In this document: positions 17,076-25,640 of the stretch, one piece after another
Numbering within the stretch: position 1 is the first letter of the stretch
Layout: the number at the start of each line of letters is the position of its first letter
Made by a program: the position numbers and the translations under genes
Source: Arthrobacter frigidicola
GTDB lineage: Bacteria > Actinomycetota > Actinomycetes > Actinomycetales > Micrococcaceae
Length of the DNA stretch: 64,000 bases
NCBI GenBank assembly: GCA_003602285.1
Contig: QZVU01000001.1
Location: forward strand, 496,001 to 560,000
Reading direction: 5' to 3'
Notes under the pieces: model-generated
What the model saw: only the letters and a program-made list of their open reading frames with translations
The model's database searches: none
What the model was told of the DNA's origin: nothing

Positions 17076-17297
17076 ATGAGCTCGACCGATCGGCCGTCAT
17101 GGCTTCCACCGCTGCCTCCTCCGCACCGCGGGCGCCCGCTGATCATCCTGGGCTGGCTGCTTGTCGGAGGAAGCTTCATCTACATCTTCATCATGAGCTA
17201 CGTGGGAGGCACCCACACCCTCTACACCCTGGTCCCGCTGGCCCTGGGCCTGTTCTGCCTCATCGTCGGACTGCTGCGGCGCAATGAGGGCCGGTAG
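17076..17297 (+). CDS. Small two-helix membrane protein
   Basis: 73 residues with a Pro-rich N-terminus (RPSWLPPLPPPHRGRP) and two hydrophobic helices (LIILGWLLVGGSFIYIFIMS and LYTLVPLALGLFCLIVGLL) ending in a charged tail. No ribosome site; TAGACT six bases upstream suggests leaderless expression. No family recognised. It precedes the alpha-glucosidase by about 50 bases and may share its transcript. Confidence 0.65.
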   Translation: MSSTDRPSWLPPLPPPHRGRPLIILGWLLVGGSFIYIFIMSYVGGTHTLYTLVPLALGLFCLIVGLLRRNEGR

Positions 17298-17348
17298 TCC
17301 TCCGGTGCCCGCCGGCACCGCCATGCCCCTACCGAAAGCGAGCCGCCC

Positions 17349-19115
17349 ATGACCGAGACACCCGCGCCCTGGTGGACCCGCGCCGTCGTGTACCAGGTGT
17401 ACCCGCGCAGTTTCGCCGACGCCGACGGGGACGGCATCGGCGACCTCGCCGGGATCCTCGGCAGGCTGGACTACCTGGCCGAGCTCGGCGTCGATATCCT
17501 CTGGCTCTCGCCGATCTACGCCTCGCCCCAGAAGGACAACGGGTACGACATCAGCGACTACCAGCGCATCGACCCGGTCTTCGGAACCTTCGCCGACTTC
17601 GACGCGCTCGTGGCGGGCCTCCCTGCCCGCGGCATGAAGCTGGTGATGGACCTGGTGGTGAACCACACCTCCAACGAGCACCCGTGGTTCCTTGACTCCG
17701 CGTCCTCCCCACAAAGCCCGAAGCGGGACTGGTACTGGTGGAGGGATCCCCGGACCGGCTTCGCGCCGGGGGAGCCCGGCGCCGAGCCGACCAACTGGGG
17801 GTCGTTCTTCAGCGGCCCCACCTGGACCCTCGATCCGGCCAGCGGGCAGTACTACCTCCACCTCTTCGCCCGGGAGCAACCGGACCTCAACTGGGAGAAT
17901 CCCGAGGTCCGCGCCGCCGTGTACGACATGATGAACTGGTGGCTCGACCGCGGCGTCGACGGTTTCCGGATGGACGTCATCAACTTCATCTCCAAGACCC
18001 TGCCGCTGGCCGACGGCGCCGTCCCGCCCGGGCACCTGTGGGGCGACGGCGGACCCCAGTTCATGTCCGGCCCGCGGATCCACGAATTCCTCGCCGAGAT
18101 GCACCGGGAGGTCTTCGCCGGCCGCGAGGCCGAGCTGATCACCGTGGGCGAGATGCCCGGGGTCACCGTGGAGGAAGCCCGGCTGTTCACCGACCCCGCC
18201 CGCGCCGAGGTGGACATGGTCTTCCAATTCGAGCACGTCAGCCTCGACCAGGGCCCCGGGGGCAAGTGGGACTACCGGGGGCTCGACCTGCGCGACCTGA
18301 AGACCTCCTGGAGCCGGTGGCAGAAGGGCCTGGCGGACACGGGCTGGAACAGCCTCTACCTCGACAACCACGACCAGCCACGCCTCGTGTCGCGCTTCGG
18401 CGACGACGGCGCCTACCGCTACGAATCCGCGACGCTGTGGGCGGCCCTGCTGCACCTTCACCGCGGCACCCCCTACATCTACCAGGGCGAGGAACTGGGC
18501 ATGACCAATGTGCCCTTCACCTCGATCGAGGACTTCCGGGACGTCGAATCCCTCAACTGGTACGAGGAGGCGACGATGAAGCTTGGCCGGGACCCGCAGG
18601 ACGTCCTGGCCGCCCTGCGGAGGATGAGCCGCGACAACGCGCGCACCCCCGTCCAGTGGACCGGCGGGGTCAATGCCGGATTTACCACCGGCACCCCCTG
18701 GATCGCCGTGAATCCGAACTATCCCACCGTCAACGCCGACCTCGACCGCTCCTCCCCGCGCTCGGTCTACCGGTTCTACCAGCGCCTGATCGCCCTGCGG
18801 CACGGCAGCGCGGTAGTGCAGCGGGGACGCTTCGAACTCGAGCAGCCCGACCATCCGGTGCTCTACGCGTTCAGCCGGACGCTGGACGGCGCCGTGCTCC
18901 GGGTACTCGGGAACGTGTCGGGGGATCCCCTCGGGCTTCCGCCCGGGCTCGGCGGCGGCACGCTGCTCCTCGGGAACTACGGGAACCACGACGCCGGTAC
19001 GGCCCGGCAGGGAGTCCTTCGGGACGCCGCGGGGCAAGGAAGAGCCGACCGGGCCTCGGCGATGGAGCAGGACACCCTGCGCCCCTGGGAGGTGCGCGTC
19101 CTCGACGTGTCCTGA
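17349..19115 (+). CDS. GH13 alpha-glucosidase (oligo-1,6-glucosidase type)
   Basis: 588 residues, a cytoplasmic glycoside hydrolase family 13 enzyme without a signal peptide. The alpha-amylase catalytic residues are all present: region I DLVVNHTS (101-108), nucleophile D209 in GFRMDV, acid/base E268 in TVGEMPG, and D342 in DNHDQPR. DADGDGIGDL near residue 25 is the usual calcium loop. Valine directly after the nucleophile (D-V) is associated in this subfamily with alpha-1,6 linkages (isomaltose), whereas Ala or Thr goes with alpha-1,4, so an oligo-1,6-glucosidase-like activity is inferred. No sugar transporter or regulator is adjacent. Its 3' end nearly touches the convergent ligase gene. Confidence 0.92.
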   Translation: MTETPAPWWTRAVVYQVYPRSFADADGDGIGDLAGILGRLDYLAELGVDILWLSPIYASPQKDNGYDISDYQRIDPVFGTFADFDALVAGLPARGMKLVMDLVVNHTSNEHPWFLDSASSPQSPKRDWYWWRDPRTGFAPGEPGAEPTNWGSFFSGPTWTLDPASGQYYLHLFAREQPDLNWENPEVRAAVYDMMNWWLDRGVDGFRMDVINFISKTLPLADGAVPPGHLWGDGGPQFMSGPRIHEFLAEMHREVFAGREAELITVGEMPGVTVEEARLFTDPARAEVDMVFQFEHVSLDQGPGGKWDYRGLDLRDLKTSWSRWQKGLADTGWNSLYLDNHDQPRLVSRFGDDGAYRYESATLWAALLHLHRGTPYIYQGEELGMTNVPFTSIEDFRDVESLNWYEEATMKLGRDPQDVLAALRRMSRDNARTPVQWTGGVNAGFTTGTPWIAVNPNYPTVNADLDRSSPRSVYRFYQRLIALRHGSAVVQRGRFELEQPDHPVLYAFSRTLDGAVLRVLGNVSGDPLGLPPGLGGGTLLLGNYGNHDAGTARQGVLRDAAGQGRADRASAMEQDTLRPWEVRVLDVS

Positions 19116-19127
19116 CAGACGCCCTGG

Positions 19128-20228
19128 CTACCGCTCGTTGATGAGGGTGGAGGAGTAAAGCTCGAGCAGCGCCGGCATCCCGCCTTCCTTCATGGCCCGG
19201 CGCTGGCGCTCGGCGCCGGTTCCCTGCTCCCAGACCGTCGCCAGGCCCGCCTGCACCCAGGCGGTGTCTCCGGCGTCGTCGAGGGCGGGGCCGACGTAGT
19301 CGAGCAGGCGTTCCATCTGGGCGCGGGCGGGCGTGAGCGTGCCAGTGCGCAGGTCCACCGAGTCGCCGGTGAGCCCGTCCCGGGCGGCCTGCCACAGGGC
19401 GGCGTCAAGCAGTTCGGGATGCGGGTCGAGGAAGCGGGTGTCGGCGTCGGCGTCGGCGACGGCGGTGGTGACCAGGGCGCGGATGAGCGCTCCGAGCAGC
19501 ACCGAGTCCTGCGCCTCGAGCTGGACGTCCCCGGCGCGGACCTCGAGGGTCGGGTAGCGGTCGGATAGGCGCGCCACCCAGGTCAGCACCCCGCGGTCGA
19601 TGATCGCACCGGTGGCCACGAGCCGCTTGATGCGCCGCTCATAGTCGGCGGCATCCTCGAACACCGGCGGTACGCCCTGGACCGGCCACCGGCGGTAGTG
19701 GACGAGCCGCCAGCTGCCGAATCCGCTGTCCCGGTCGAGCCAGAACGGGGAGTTGGTGCTCAGGGCGGTGACAATGGGGATCCACGGGCGGATCCGGTTC
19801 AGGGCCTGGACCCCCGTCTCCTTGTCAGGAATGCCGACGTGCACGTGCAACCCGTTGACGAACTGGTCGCCGACGATTCCGGGGGCGCTTGCCTTCAGTT
19901 CGTGGTAGCGCTGCTTGTCGGTCAGCTGGGGGTATTCCTGCTCGATGCGCGGGGCGGTGGCGGTCGCCGCGGCGAGCACCCCGTACTCGCGGGCCGCCGC
20001 GTCGAGCTGGCGCCGGAAGTTCAGCAGGGACTCCTCGGCCTCGGTCAGGGTGCTGCACACCGGCGTCGCGGTTTCAATCTGGCAGCTGAGCAGTTCCCGC
20101 TGGATGTCGTCCGGGTCGATCTCCGGGGTCAGCTCGAGCCGTTCCTGGATGTCCGTGGCGCGGTGGACGGGCAGGCCCGAGGCCGGGTCCACCAGCAGGT
20201 ACTCCTCTTCAAGGCCAAGAGTGGTCAT
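19128..20228 (-). CDS. Carboxylate-amine ligase, YbdK/GCS2 family
   Basis: 366 residues from the ATG at 20228, chosen because the protein then opens with MTTLGLEEEYLLVDPASGLP, the family start, and GGAG lies upstream. The GCS2 fold of weak glutamate-cysteine ligase homologues is shown by ELLSCQIETATPVC, FVNGLHVHVGIPDKETGVQA and WRLVHYRRWPVQGVPP, with the conserved HVHVG metal/ATP-site histidines. It should activate a carboxylate with ATP for amide bond formation. Members are often annotated as glutamate-cysteine ligase, but the substrate in actinobacteria is not established. Single gene, between the alpha-glucosidase and the manganese operon. Confidence 0.88.
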   Translation of the reverse strand: MTTLGLEEEYLLVDPASGLPVHRATDIQERLELTPEIDPDDIQRELLSCQIETATPVCSTLTEAEESLLNFRRQLDAAAREYGVLAAATATAPRIEQEYPQLTDKQRYHELKASAPGIVGDQFVNGLHVHVGIPDKETGVQALNRIRPWIPIVTALSTNSPFWLDRDSGFGSWRLVHYRRWPVQGVPPVFEDAADYERRIKRLVATGAIIDRGVLTWVARLSDRYPTLEVRAGDVQLEAQDSVLLGALIRALVTTAVADADADTRFLDPHPELLDAALWQAARDGLTGDSVDLRTGTLTPARAQMERLLDYVGPALDDAGDTAWVQAGLATVWEQGTGAERQRRAMKEGGMPALLELYSSTLINER

Positions 20229-20332
20229 GGGGCGGCTCCGGGGTCGTGGGGGGCGGTCGTGACGCGGCATTTCCTGACCAGTCTAAGGACACCGGGCAAG
20301 CCAACCGGAAACGCGATCGGAAACCGGGCCGG

Positions 20333-21070
20333 TCAGCCCGCCGCGGCCGGCATGATGCAGCCGGGGTGGGGCTCGATGGTCTCGACCCACAGGGCCTGCG
20401 CCAGCGCGTCGCTGACCTCGACGGCGGCCGGGCCCGCCGTGGTGTCGAACACGACGGCCAGTGCCCCGCCGAACGGCCGGTGGCCGGTGACCGTGAGCGG
20501 AACGTCAAGGCCCACGGACCTGCCGCTGAGGTAGCGCAGCACCTCGGGGTCGTCGTCGCTCACGCGGGCCAGGCGGGCGCGGTGCCCATCGTCGAGCGTG
20601 GCGATGGGAAAGGCTGCCGGAAGGCGGATGTGCCCATCGGCCGTGGGAATCGGATCGCCGTGCGGGTCGCGGTGGGGGCGCCCCAGCTTGGCGTCGAGGC
20701 GTTCGATGAAGGCGTCCGAGACGGTGTGCTCGAGCACCTCTGCCTCGTCGTGCACCTCGTCCCAGCGGTAGCCGAGCTCCTGCACGAGGAACGTTTCAAG
20801 GAGCCGGTGGCGGCGCACCATGGCCAGGGCGAGCCGGCGTCCCTCCGGGGTGAGCCGGATGGGGCCGTATTTTTCCCGCTCCGCCAGGCCCAGGTCCACG
20901 AGCTTGCCCACCATCTCGGTCACCGAGGAGGCCGCGATGGACAGCCGCCCGGCCAGCTGCGACGCCGTGATGGGCTTGTCCTGCCACTCGGTGAAGGCGT
21001 AGACGGTCTTGACGTAGTCCTGGACGCTCGCCGAACCGATGCTCAGGGCCGGAGTGTTCCTCGGCCCCAT
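20333..21070 (-). CDS. mntR: DtxR/MntR-family metal-dependent repressor
   Basis: 245 residues with the three-part DtxR layout: winged helix (residues about 12-75, ITASQLAGRLSIAASSVTEMVGKLVDLGL), dimerisation domain with metal ligands (RRHRLLETFLVQELGYRWDEVHDEAEVLEH), and a C-terminal SH3-like/FeoA domain. As the last gene of a metal ABC transporter operon, with its ATG directly after the permease stop (TGAATG), it is best read as the manganese-responsive repressor of that operon. An IdeR-like iron role cannot be excluded from sequence alone. A candidate operator overlaps the start of the first gene. Confidence 0.88.
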   Translation of the reverse strand: MGPRNTPALSIGSASVQDYVKTVYAFTEWQDKPITASQLAGRLSIAASSVTEMVGKLVDLGLAEREKYGPIRLTPEGRRLALAMVRRHRLLETFLVQELGYRWDEVHDEAEVLEHTVSDAFIERLDAKLGRPHRDPHGDPIPTADGHIRLPAAFPIATLDDGHRARLARVSDDDPEVLRYLSGRSVGLDVPLTVTGHRPFGGALAVVFDTTAGPAAVEVSDALAQALWVETIEPHPGCIMPAAAG

Positions 21071-21982
21071 TCAGGACACCGCCCCGGCCGGTGCGTCTCC
21101 GACGTGGGTCCCGGCGGAGGGGGAACGCCGGCGGCTGCGGCGCACCCGGAGGCGCTGCCAGAGCACTCCGTTGGGCCGGGCCACCAGGTACACCACGGTA
21201 AAGACGAGGGACTGGGCCAGGACGACGGCGGCCCCGGTGGAGATGTCGAGGTAGTAGCTGGCGTAGATTCCGGCGAGGGAGGCGGCGACCGTAATGCCGA
21301 CGGCCAGGACCAGCATGCGGTCGAAGCTGCGGGTCAGGAGGAACGCCGTGGCACCGGGGGTGATGAGCATGGCGACCACGAGGATGATGCCCACCGCCTG
21401 CAGGCCCACCACCACGCTGAGCGCGAGCAGGCCCAGCAGCAGCGCTGAGAGGAACTTCGTGTTCAGCCCGATCACGTGCGCATGGGTGCGGTCGAAGGCC
21501 AGCAGGGTCAGGTCGCGGCGCTTGAACAGCACCACCGCGAGGGTCACGGCGCCGAGGATGAGCACCTGCCACAGTTCGCCGTCGGTCACCCCGAGCACAT
21601 TGCCGAACAGGATGTGGAGCAGGTCGATCTGCGAGGGGGTGCTGGAGACGATGGCCAGCCCCGCGGCGAACAAGGCAGTGAATACCACGCCGATCACCGT
21701 GTCGGGTTTCAGCTTCGTCGTGGAGCGCACCACCCCGATCAGCGCGACGGCGCCGGCCCCGAAGATAAACGCGCCGATGGAGAACGGAATCCCGACGATA
21801 TAGGCCAGGGCCACCCCGGGCAGGACGGCGTGCGAGACGGCATCACCCATCAGCGACCAGCCCATCAGGATCAGCCAGCAGGACAGGACGGCGGACACCA
21901 CGGCCGCCGCGACGGTCACGATCAGGGCGCGGGTCAGGAACCCGTACTGCAGCGGCTCCGTGAGCCAGTTCAGAAAGTCCAT
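21071..21982 (-). CDS. Manganese ABC transporter permease
   Basis: About 303 residues from the ATG at 21982 with GGGAG upstream; the longer frame lacks a ribosome site. Eight to nine membrane helices and SLMGDAVSHAVLPGVALAYIVGIPF near residue 45 identify the ABC-3 (ZnuB/MntB/TroC) permease family. A basic tail extends past the last helix (RVRRSRRRSPSAGTHVG). Two bases separate it from the ATPase stop, and the regulator follows immediately. Manganese rather than zinc is inferred from the MntR-like partner and the binding protein ligands. Confidence 0.9.
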   Translation of the reverse strand: MDFLNWLTEPLQYGFLTRALIVTVAAAVVSAVLSCWLILMGWSLMGDAVSHAVLPGVALAYIVGIPFSIGAFIFGAGAVALIGVVRSTTKLKPDTVIGVVFTALFAAGLAIVSSTPSQIDLLHILFGNVLGVTDGELWQVLILGAVTLAVVLFKRRDLTLLAFDRTHAHVIGLNTKFLSALLLGLLALSVVVGLQAVGIILVVAMLITPGATAFLLTRSFDRMLVLAVGITVAASLAGIYASYYLDISTGAAVVLAQSLVFTVVYLVARPNGVLWQRLRVRRSRRRSPSAGTHVGDAPAGAVS

Positions 21983-21983
21983 C

Positions 21984-22736
21984 TCAGGGCTCCCGGATTT
22001 CGAGGGCGCCGCCGAAGGCAAGCGCGAGATTGCTGGGGGTGAGCACGTCCGAGGGCCGGCCCCGGGCGAGGACCCGGTTGTGCAGCAGGACGGCCGAGTC
22101 GCACAGCTGGGAGACCCCGGCGAGGTCGTGGGTGGACATCAGCACCGACCGGCCCTCGTCGCGCAGTTCCTTGAGGAGCGCGGTCAGGGTCGCCTCGCTG
22201 GAGCGGTCAACCCCGGCGAAGGGCTCATCGAGCAGCAGCAGCTTGGCGTCCTGGGCGATGCTGCGGGCGACGAACGCGCGCTTGCGCTGCCCCCCGGAGA
22301 GTTCGCCGATCTGCCGGCGGCGGAGCCCGGCCAGGCCCACCCGCTCCAGGGCGGCGTCGACGGCCGCCCGGTCGGCGGCCGAGGCACGCCGGGAAGGGCC
22401 CATGAGGCCGTAGCGCCCCATGGCGACGACGTCGGCGACGGAGACCGGGAAGTCCCAGTCGACATCCTCGGCCTGGGGCACGTAGGCGACCAGCCCGCGC
22501 TGGCGGGCCTCCCGGCTGGTGCGCCCGTACAGCTCAACGGTGCCGGCTGCCGGCACGAGCAGGCCCATGAGGGCCTTGAAGAGCGTCGACTTGCCCGACC
22601 CGTTGACCCCGACGAGCCCGCAGATGCTTCCCGTTTCCACACTCACATCCACCCCGTCGAGGGCCCGCACGTCGTTGTAGCTCACGGTGAGGTTGGTGGC
22701 CCGCAGGGCCGGCGGGGCGGCGGAAAGGGTGCTCAT
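21984..22736 (-). CDS. Manganese ABC transporter ATPase
   Basis: 250 residues. Walker A VNGSGKST near residue 44, signature LSGGQRKRAFVARSIAQD near 142, Walker B LLLLDEPFAGVD, and switch histidine in STHDLAGV. VPQAEDVDWDFPVSVADVVAMGRYG after the Q-loop is typical of the Mn/Zn/Fe chelate subfamily. Its ATG overlaps the stop of the binding lipoprotein (ATGA), and the permease begins two bases after its own stop. Confidence 0.93.
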   Translation of the reverse strand: MSTLSAAPPALRATNLTVSYNDVRALDGVDVSVETGSICGLVGVNGSGKSTLFKALMGLLVPAAGTVELYGRTSREARQRGLVAYVPQAEDVDWDFPVSVADVVAMGRYGLMGPSRRASAADRAAVDAALERVGLAGLRRRQIGELSGGQRKRAFVARSIAQDAKLLLLDEPFAGVDRSSEATLTALLKELRDEGRSVLMSTHDLAGVSQLCDSAVLLHNRVLARGRPSDVLTPSNLALAFGGALEIREP

Positions 22737-23638
22737 CCGGAAAGTCCTTCGGTGATCAGGGAGATGTCATAGCGCAGCAGGTCCAGGAAGGTCGGAACCG
22801 GACCGTCCGGGCCGGAAAGGGAATCGACATACAGGGGCCCTTCGAGCCTCACGCCGGTGGCGGCGGCGACCTGCTCCTGTGCGGAGGGGTTCACCGTGGA
22901 TTCGCAGAAGACCGCCGGGACGTCATGGCGGGAGACGAAGTCGATGACCGCGCGGATCTGCCGGGGCGTGCCCTCGGCGTCGGCGTTCACCGGCCAGATG
23001 AACGCCTCCTTGAGCCCGGCGTCGCGGGCGAGGTAGGAGAAGGCGCCCTCGCAGGTCACCAGGGCCGCGCCCTCGGTGCTCCGGGCACCGGCCCGCAGGG
23101 TCTCCAGCAGGGCCTGCAGTTCGGCCTTGAGGGCCGCCCCGTTGGCCTCGAAGGCCGCCGCGTGCTCCGGGCTGAGGTCCGAGAGCGCCCGGACCGTGTT
23201 GTCGACGTAGGTCTGGGCCGCGAGCGGAGACATCCACGCGTGCGGATTCGCGAGGCCGCGGTAGTCACCGGAGCGGATGTCCACGGGTTCGACGCCGTCG
23301 GAGAGCACCACGTGGGGGGCGTCGACGGAGAGCAGGAAACGCTCGAACCAGCGCTCGAGGCCGAGCCCGTTGTCGAGGATGAGATCGGCGTCCTGGGCGC
23401 GGATGAGGTCCGACGGGGTCGGCTCGTAGCCGTGGATCTCGGCGCCGACCTTGGTGACCGACTCCACCCGGACGAGCCCGCCGCCGACCTCGTCGACGAG
23501 GTCGGCGAGCACGGTGAAGGTGGTCAGGACGACGGGCCGGTCGTCTGAGACTGCGGCGGGTTCCGGTGCCGGCGCACTGGCGCAGCCGGTGAGGACGAGG
23601 CCTCCACACAGCAGCAGGCCAGCAAGGAATTTCGGCAT
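22733..23638 (-). CDS. Manganese ABC transporter substrate-binding lipoprotein
   Basis: 301 residues from the ATG at 23638. This start gives a lipoprotein signal (MPKFLAGLLLCGGLVLTGCA) with lipobox LTGC, which the longer frame would bury. A cluster A-I (TroA/PsaA) metal-binding fold is shown by AEIHGYEPTPSD, ANPHAWMSP, CEGAFSYLARDAGL and the late VDSLS. The implied ligand set His, His, Glu, Asp is that of manganese-binding members, and there is no histidine-rich loop of the kind seen in zinc-binding ZnuA (compare the znuA at 51.5 kb). First gene of a four-gene operon; a DtxR-type palindrome covers its start codon. Confidence 0.9.
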   Translation of the reverse strand: MPKFLAGLLLCGGLVLTGCASAPAPEPAAVSDDRPVVLTTFTVLADLVDEVGGGLVRVESVTKVGAEIHGYEPTPSDLIRAQDADLILDNGLGLERWFERFLLSVDAPHVVLSDGVEPVDIRSGDYRGLANPHAWMSPLAAQTYVDNTVRALSDLSPEHAAAFEANGAALKAELQALLETLRAGARSTEGAALVTCEGAFSYLARDAGLKEAFIWPVNADAEGTPRQIRAVIDFVSRHDVPAVFCESTVNPSAQEQVAAATGVRLEGPLYVDSLSGPDGPVPTFLDLLRYDISLITEGLSG

Positions 23639-23646
23639 ACCTAAAT
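23629..23646. promoter_or_regulatory. Candidate MntR/DtxR operator over the lipoprotein start codon
   Basis: On the minus strand ATTTAGG-TATG-CCGAAAT is an 18-base inverted repeat with 7 of 9 pairs matching, of the TTAGG/CCTAA type bound by actinobacterial DtxR-family repressors. It spans the ATG of the first gene of the operon encoding the repressor. Confidence 0.55.
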
Positions 23647-23670
23647 ATAGGGCTTCGGCGGTCCGTAACG

Positions 23671-24420
23671 CTATCGGGAGGCGGTGTGGGTCCGAGCCCG
23701 CCAAGCGTAGGTGAAGTACGGCAGGGAGATGACCGCATCCGTCGGAAATGCCAGGTAGTCGTGGAGGTACCACCGGAGGTTTTCCTCAAGCCGCGCCCGG
23801 GCAGCCTCGGAGGCGCGCTGGTAGTAGCTGCGGGACTTCGCCAGGTCGACCACGCCGGCGACGTCCAGCTCCTGGGTCCAGCGCACCCTCAGCGGCTCGG
23901 GCGGGGTGAAGAGCGGCCCGAAGTCGGGCCGGTACCCGGGGGAGTAGACGTCACCGGCGTGCATGATGCGCGAGAGCCTATGGACCCAGGGCAGGCCGAC
24001 GTCGAGCTGGTTCCACAGCACCCCGAGCGTGCCGCCCGGCACGAGGATGCGGGCCGCCTCCGCCGCAGCGGCCGCGGGATCGACCCAGTGCCAGGCCTGG
24101 GCGAGGGTGGCAAGGTCCACCGAGGCGCCGGGCAGGCCGGTGGACTCTGCGGTCCCGGCGAGCACGGCCGCACCGGGCAGGCGGGAGGCAAGCACGGAGA
24201 GCATGTCCGCGGAGGGGTCGACGGCGGTCACGGCGAGCCCGTGGTCGAGCAGCATGCGGGTGAAGATCCCGGTGCCGGCCCCGAGGTCGGCGGCGGCGTC
24301 GGCGCCCGGCGGCACCAGCCACTTCACGACCTGCTCGGGGTAGGACGGGCGGACCCGGTCGTAGCGGCCGGCACCGGTGAGGTACCCGGCGGCCATCGAG
24401 CGCCGGCGGCCGGGATCCAT
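23671..24420 (-). CDS. Class I SAM-dependent methyltransferase
   Basis: About 249 residues. ADLGAGTGIFTRMLLDHG is motif I for S-adenosylmethionine, followed by VDPSADML, LAQAWHWVDPAAAAAEAARILVPGG and LGVLWNQLD, the methyltransferase 11/25 pattern. I place the start at 24420 (MDPGRRRSMAAGYLTGAGRY), since related proteins begin with a similar stretch before YDRVRPSYP; the ATG at 24396 is the alternative, and neither has a clear ribosome site. Substrate unknown. It lies between the manganese operon and hisN on the same strand. Confidence 0.82.
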   Translation of the reverse strand: MDPGRRRSMAAGYLTGAGRYDRVRPSYPEQVVKWLVPPGADAAADLGAGTGIFTRMLLDHGLAVTAVDPSADMLSVLASRLPGAAVLAGTAESTGLPGASVDLATLAQAWHWVDPAAAAAEAARILVPGGTLGVLWNQLDVGLPWVHRLSRIMHAGDVYSPGYRPDFGPLFTPPEPLRVRWTQELDVAGVVDLAKSRSYYQRASEAARARLEENLRWYLHDYLAFPTDAVISLPYFTYAWRARTHTASR

Positions 24421-24485
24421 CCGGGGTCCGCTGCGCGCCGGTGCGGGCCTCCGCGGGCCGCGGGGTGCTCCCTGGGGTACGCCCG

Positions 24486-25295
24486 TCAGAGCAGATCGTC
24501 CATCTGCGGGTTGAGCATCCGGAGCACCTCGCTGTGGAGCGTGCCGTTGGTGGCCAGCGCGTTGCCGCCGTAGGGGCCGTCGGTGCCGTCGAGGGAGGTG
24601 AACCGTCCGCCGGCCTCGGTGACGATCGGTACCAGGGCCGCCATGTCGTGAAGGTTGAGCTCGGGTTCGCAGGCGATGTCGACGGCGCCCTCCGCCACCA
24701 GGCAGTACGACCAGAAATCCCCGTAGGCGCGGGTGCGCCAGACCCGCTCGGTGAGGTTGACGAACTCCGGCAGGGCAGAGCGTGCCTTCCACCCGGAGAG
24801 GCTGGAATAGGAGAGCGAGGCGTCCTCGAGGCGGGACACGTTCGAGACCCGCAGCCGGGTCGCCGCCGCGAGGGACTTGCCCATGAAGGCCCCGGTGCCC
24901 TCGGCCGCCCACCACCGCTTGCCCAGCGCCGGTGCGCTCACCAGGCCCACCACCGGCCGGCCTTCGTCCACGAGGGCGATCAGCGTGCCCCAGACGGGCA
25001 CGCCGCGCACGAAGTTCTTGGTCCCGTCGATCGGGTCGATGATCCAGCGCCGCGACCCCGATCCGGTGCTCCCGAATTCCTCGCCCAGCACGGCGTCGCG
25101 CGGGCGAACGCGCGAGAGCTGGCTGCGGATGGATTCCTCCGCCGCCCGGTCGGCGTCGGTGACCGGGGTGAGGTCGGGCTTGGTCTCTACGCGGAGGTCC
25201 TGCGCCCGGAACCGGGACATCGTCTGGTCATCGACCGAGTCCGCCATCACGTGGGCAAGGCGCAGGTCATCGTTGTAGCTCTGGACGAGGTTCAT
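24486..25295 (-). CDS. hisN: Histidinol-phosphatase, inositol-monophosphatase family
   Basis: 269 residues. The metal site motifs of the inositol monophosphatase superfamily are complete: [26 protein letters not shown], and the late [39 protein letters not shown]. The spacing and KNFVRG match actinobacterial HisN, which removes phosphate from L-histidinol phosphate in histidine synthesis. A general inositol phosphatase is the alternative. In related genomes hisN is commonly next to rsgA and aroA; here an amide-use cassette and a cold-shock gene lie between them. Confidence 0.9.
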   Translation of the reverse strand: MNLVQSYNDDLRLAHVMADSVDDQTMSRFRAQDLRVETKPDLTPVTDADRAAEESIRSQLSRVRPRDAVLGEEFGSTGSGSRRWIIDPIDGTKNFVRGVPVWGTLIALVDEGRPVVGLVSAPALGKRWWAAEGTGAFMGKSLAAATRLRVSNVSRLEDASLSYSSLSGWKARSALPEFVNLTERVWRTRAYGDFWSYCLVAEGAVDIACEPELNLHDMAALVPIVTEAGGRFTSLDGTDGPYGGNALATNGTLHSEVLRMLNPQMDDLL

Positions 25296-25640
25296 GCCTT
25301 CAACTTATCGCTTCCGGAGCCATTACCCGGAAAGGCGCCGGGGCCTGGCTATGCCCGTGGAGCCGGGAATGATTGCCGCGTCCCTGTCCGGGAGGCGAAC
25401 GGCGTTCTCCATTCCCCGAACAGGCGCAAGGGTCGACTGCATATTATATCCACCGCCTTTCCGGCGGTCCACGCCGGGCACGGGCTGCCGGCCGGTATCG
25501 ACACACTTGGGGGGCAGGACTAGGCTCGCCGTCACAACGAGATTCTTCTGATGTCGTCCGCTGTTTCCGGATCCCCTCCGGGGCGACCGGGAATAGCCGC
25601 CTTGTATCTCTGTCCACTCCTGGTATCGCGACGGAGCGCC
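25296..25640. other. Divergent intergenic region between hisN and amiS
   Basis: 345 bases, with an AT-rich core (TATTATAT near 25442) in an otherwise GC-rich stretch, probably the amiS promoter. A small hairpin (CCGCC/GGCGG near 25452-25466) follows. I could not match it to a known riboswitch. Confidence 0.4.

Noticed and set aside
17097-19037. 646-codon minus-strand ORF
   Set aside because: Antisense to the GH13 gene, whose catalytic motifs are complete.
25440-25640. Riboswitch (for example guanidine type) before amiS
   Set aside because: I compared the region with remembered ykkC-type motifs and did not find the conserved core; only a small hairpin is visible.
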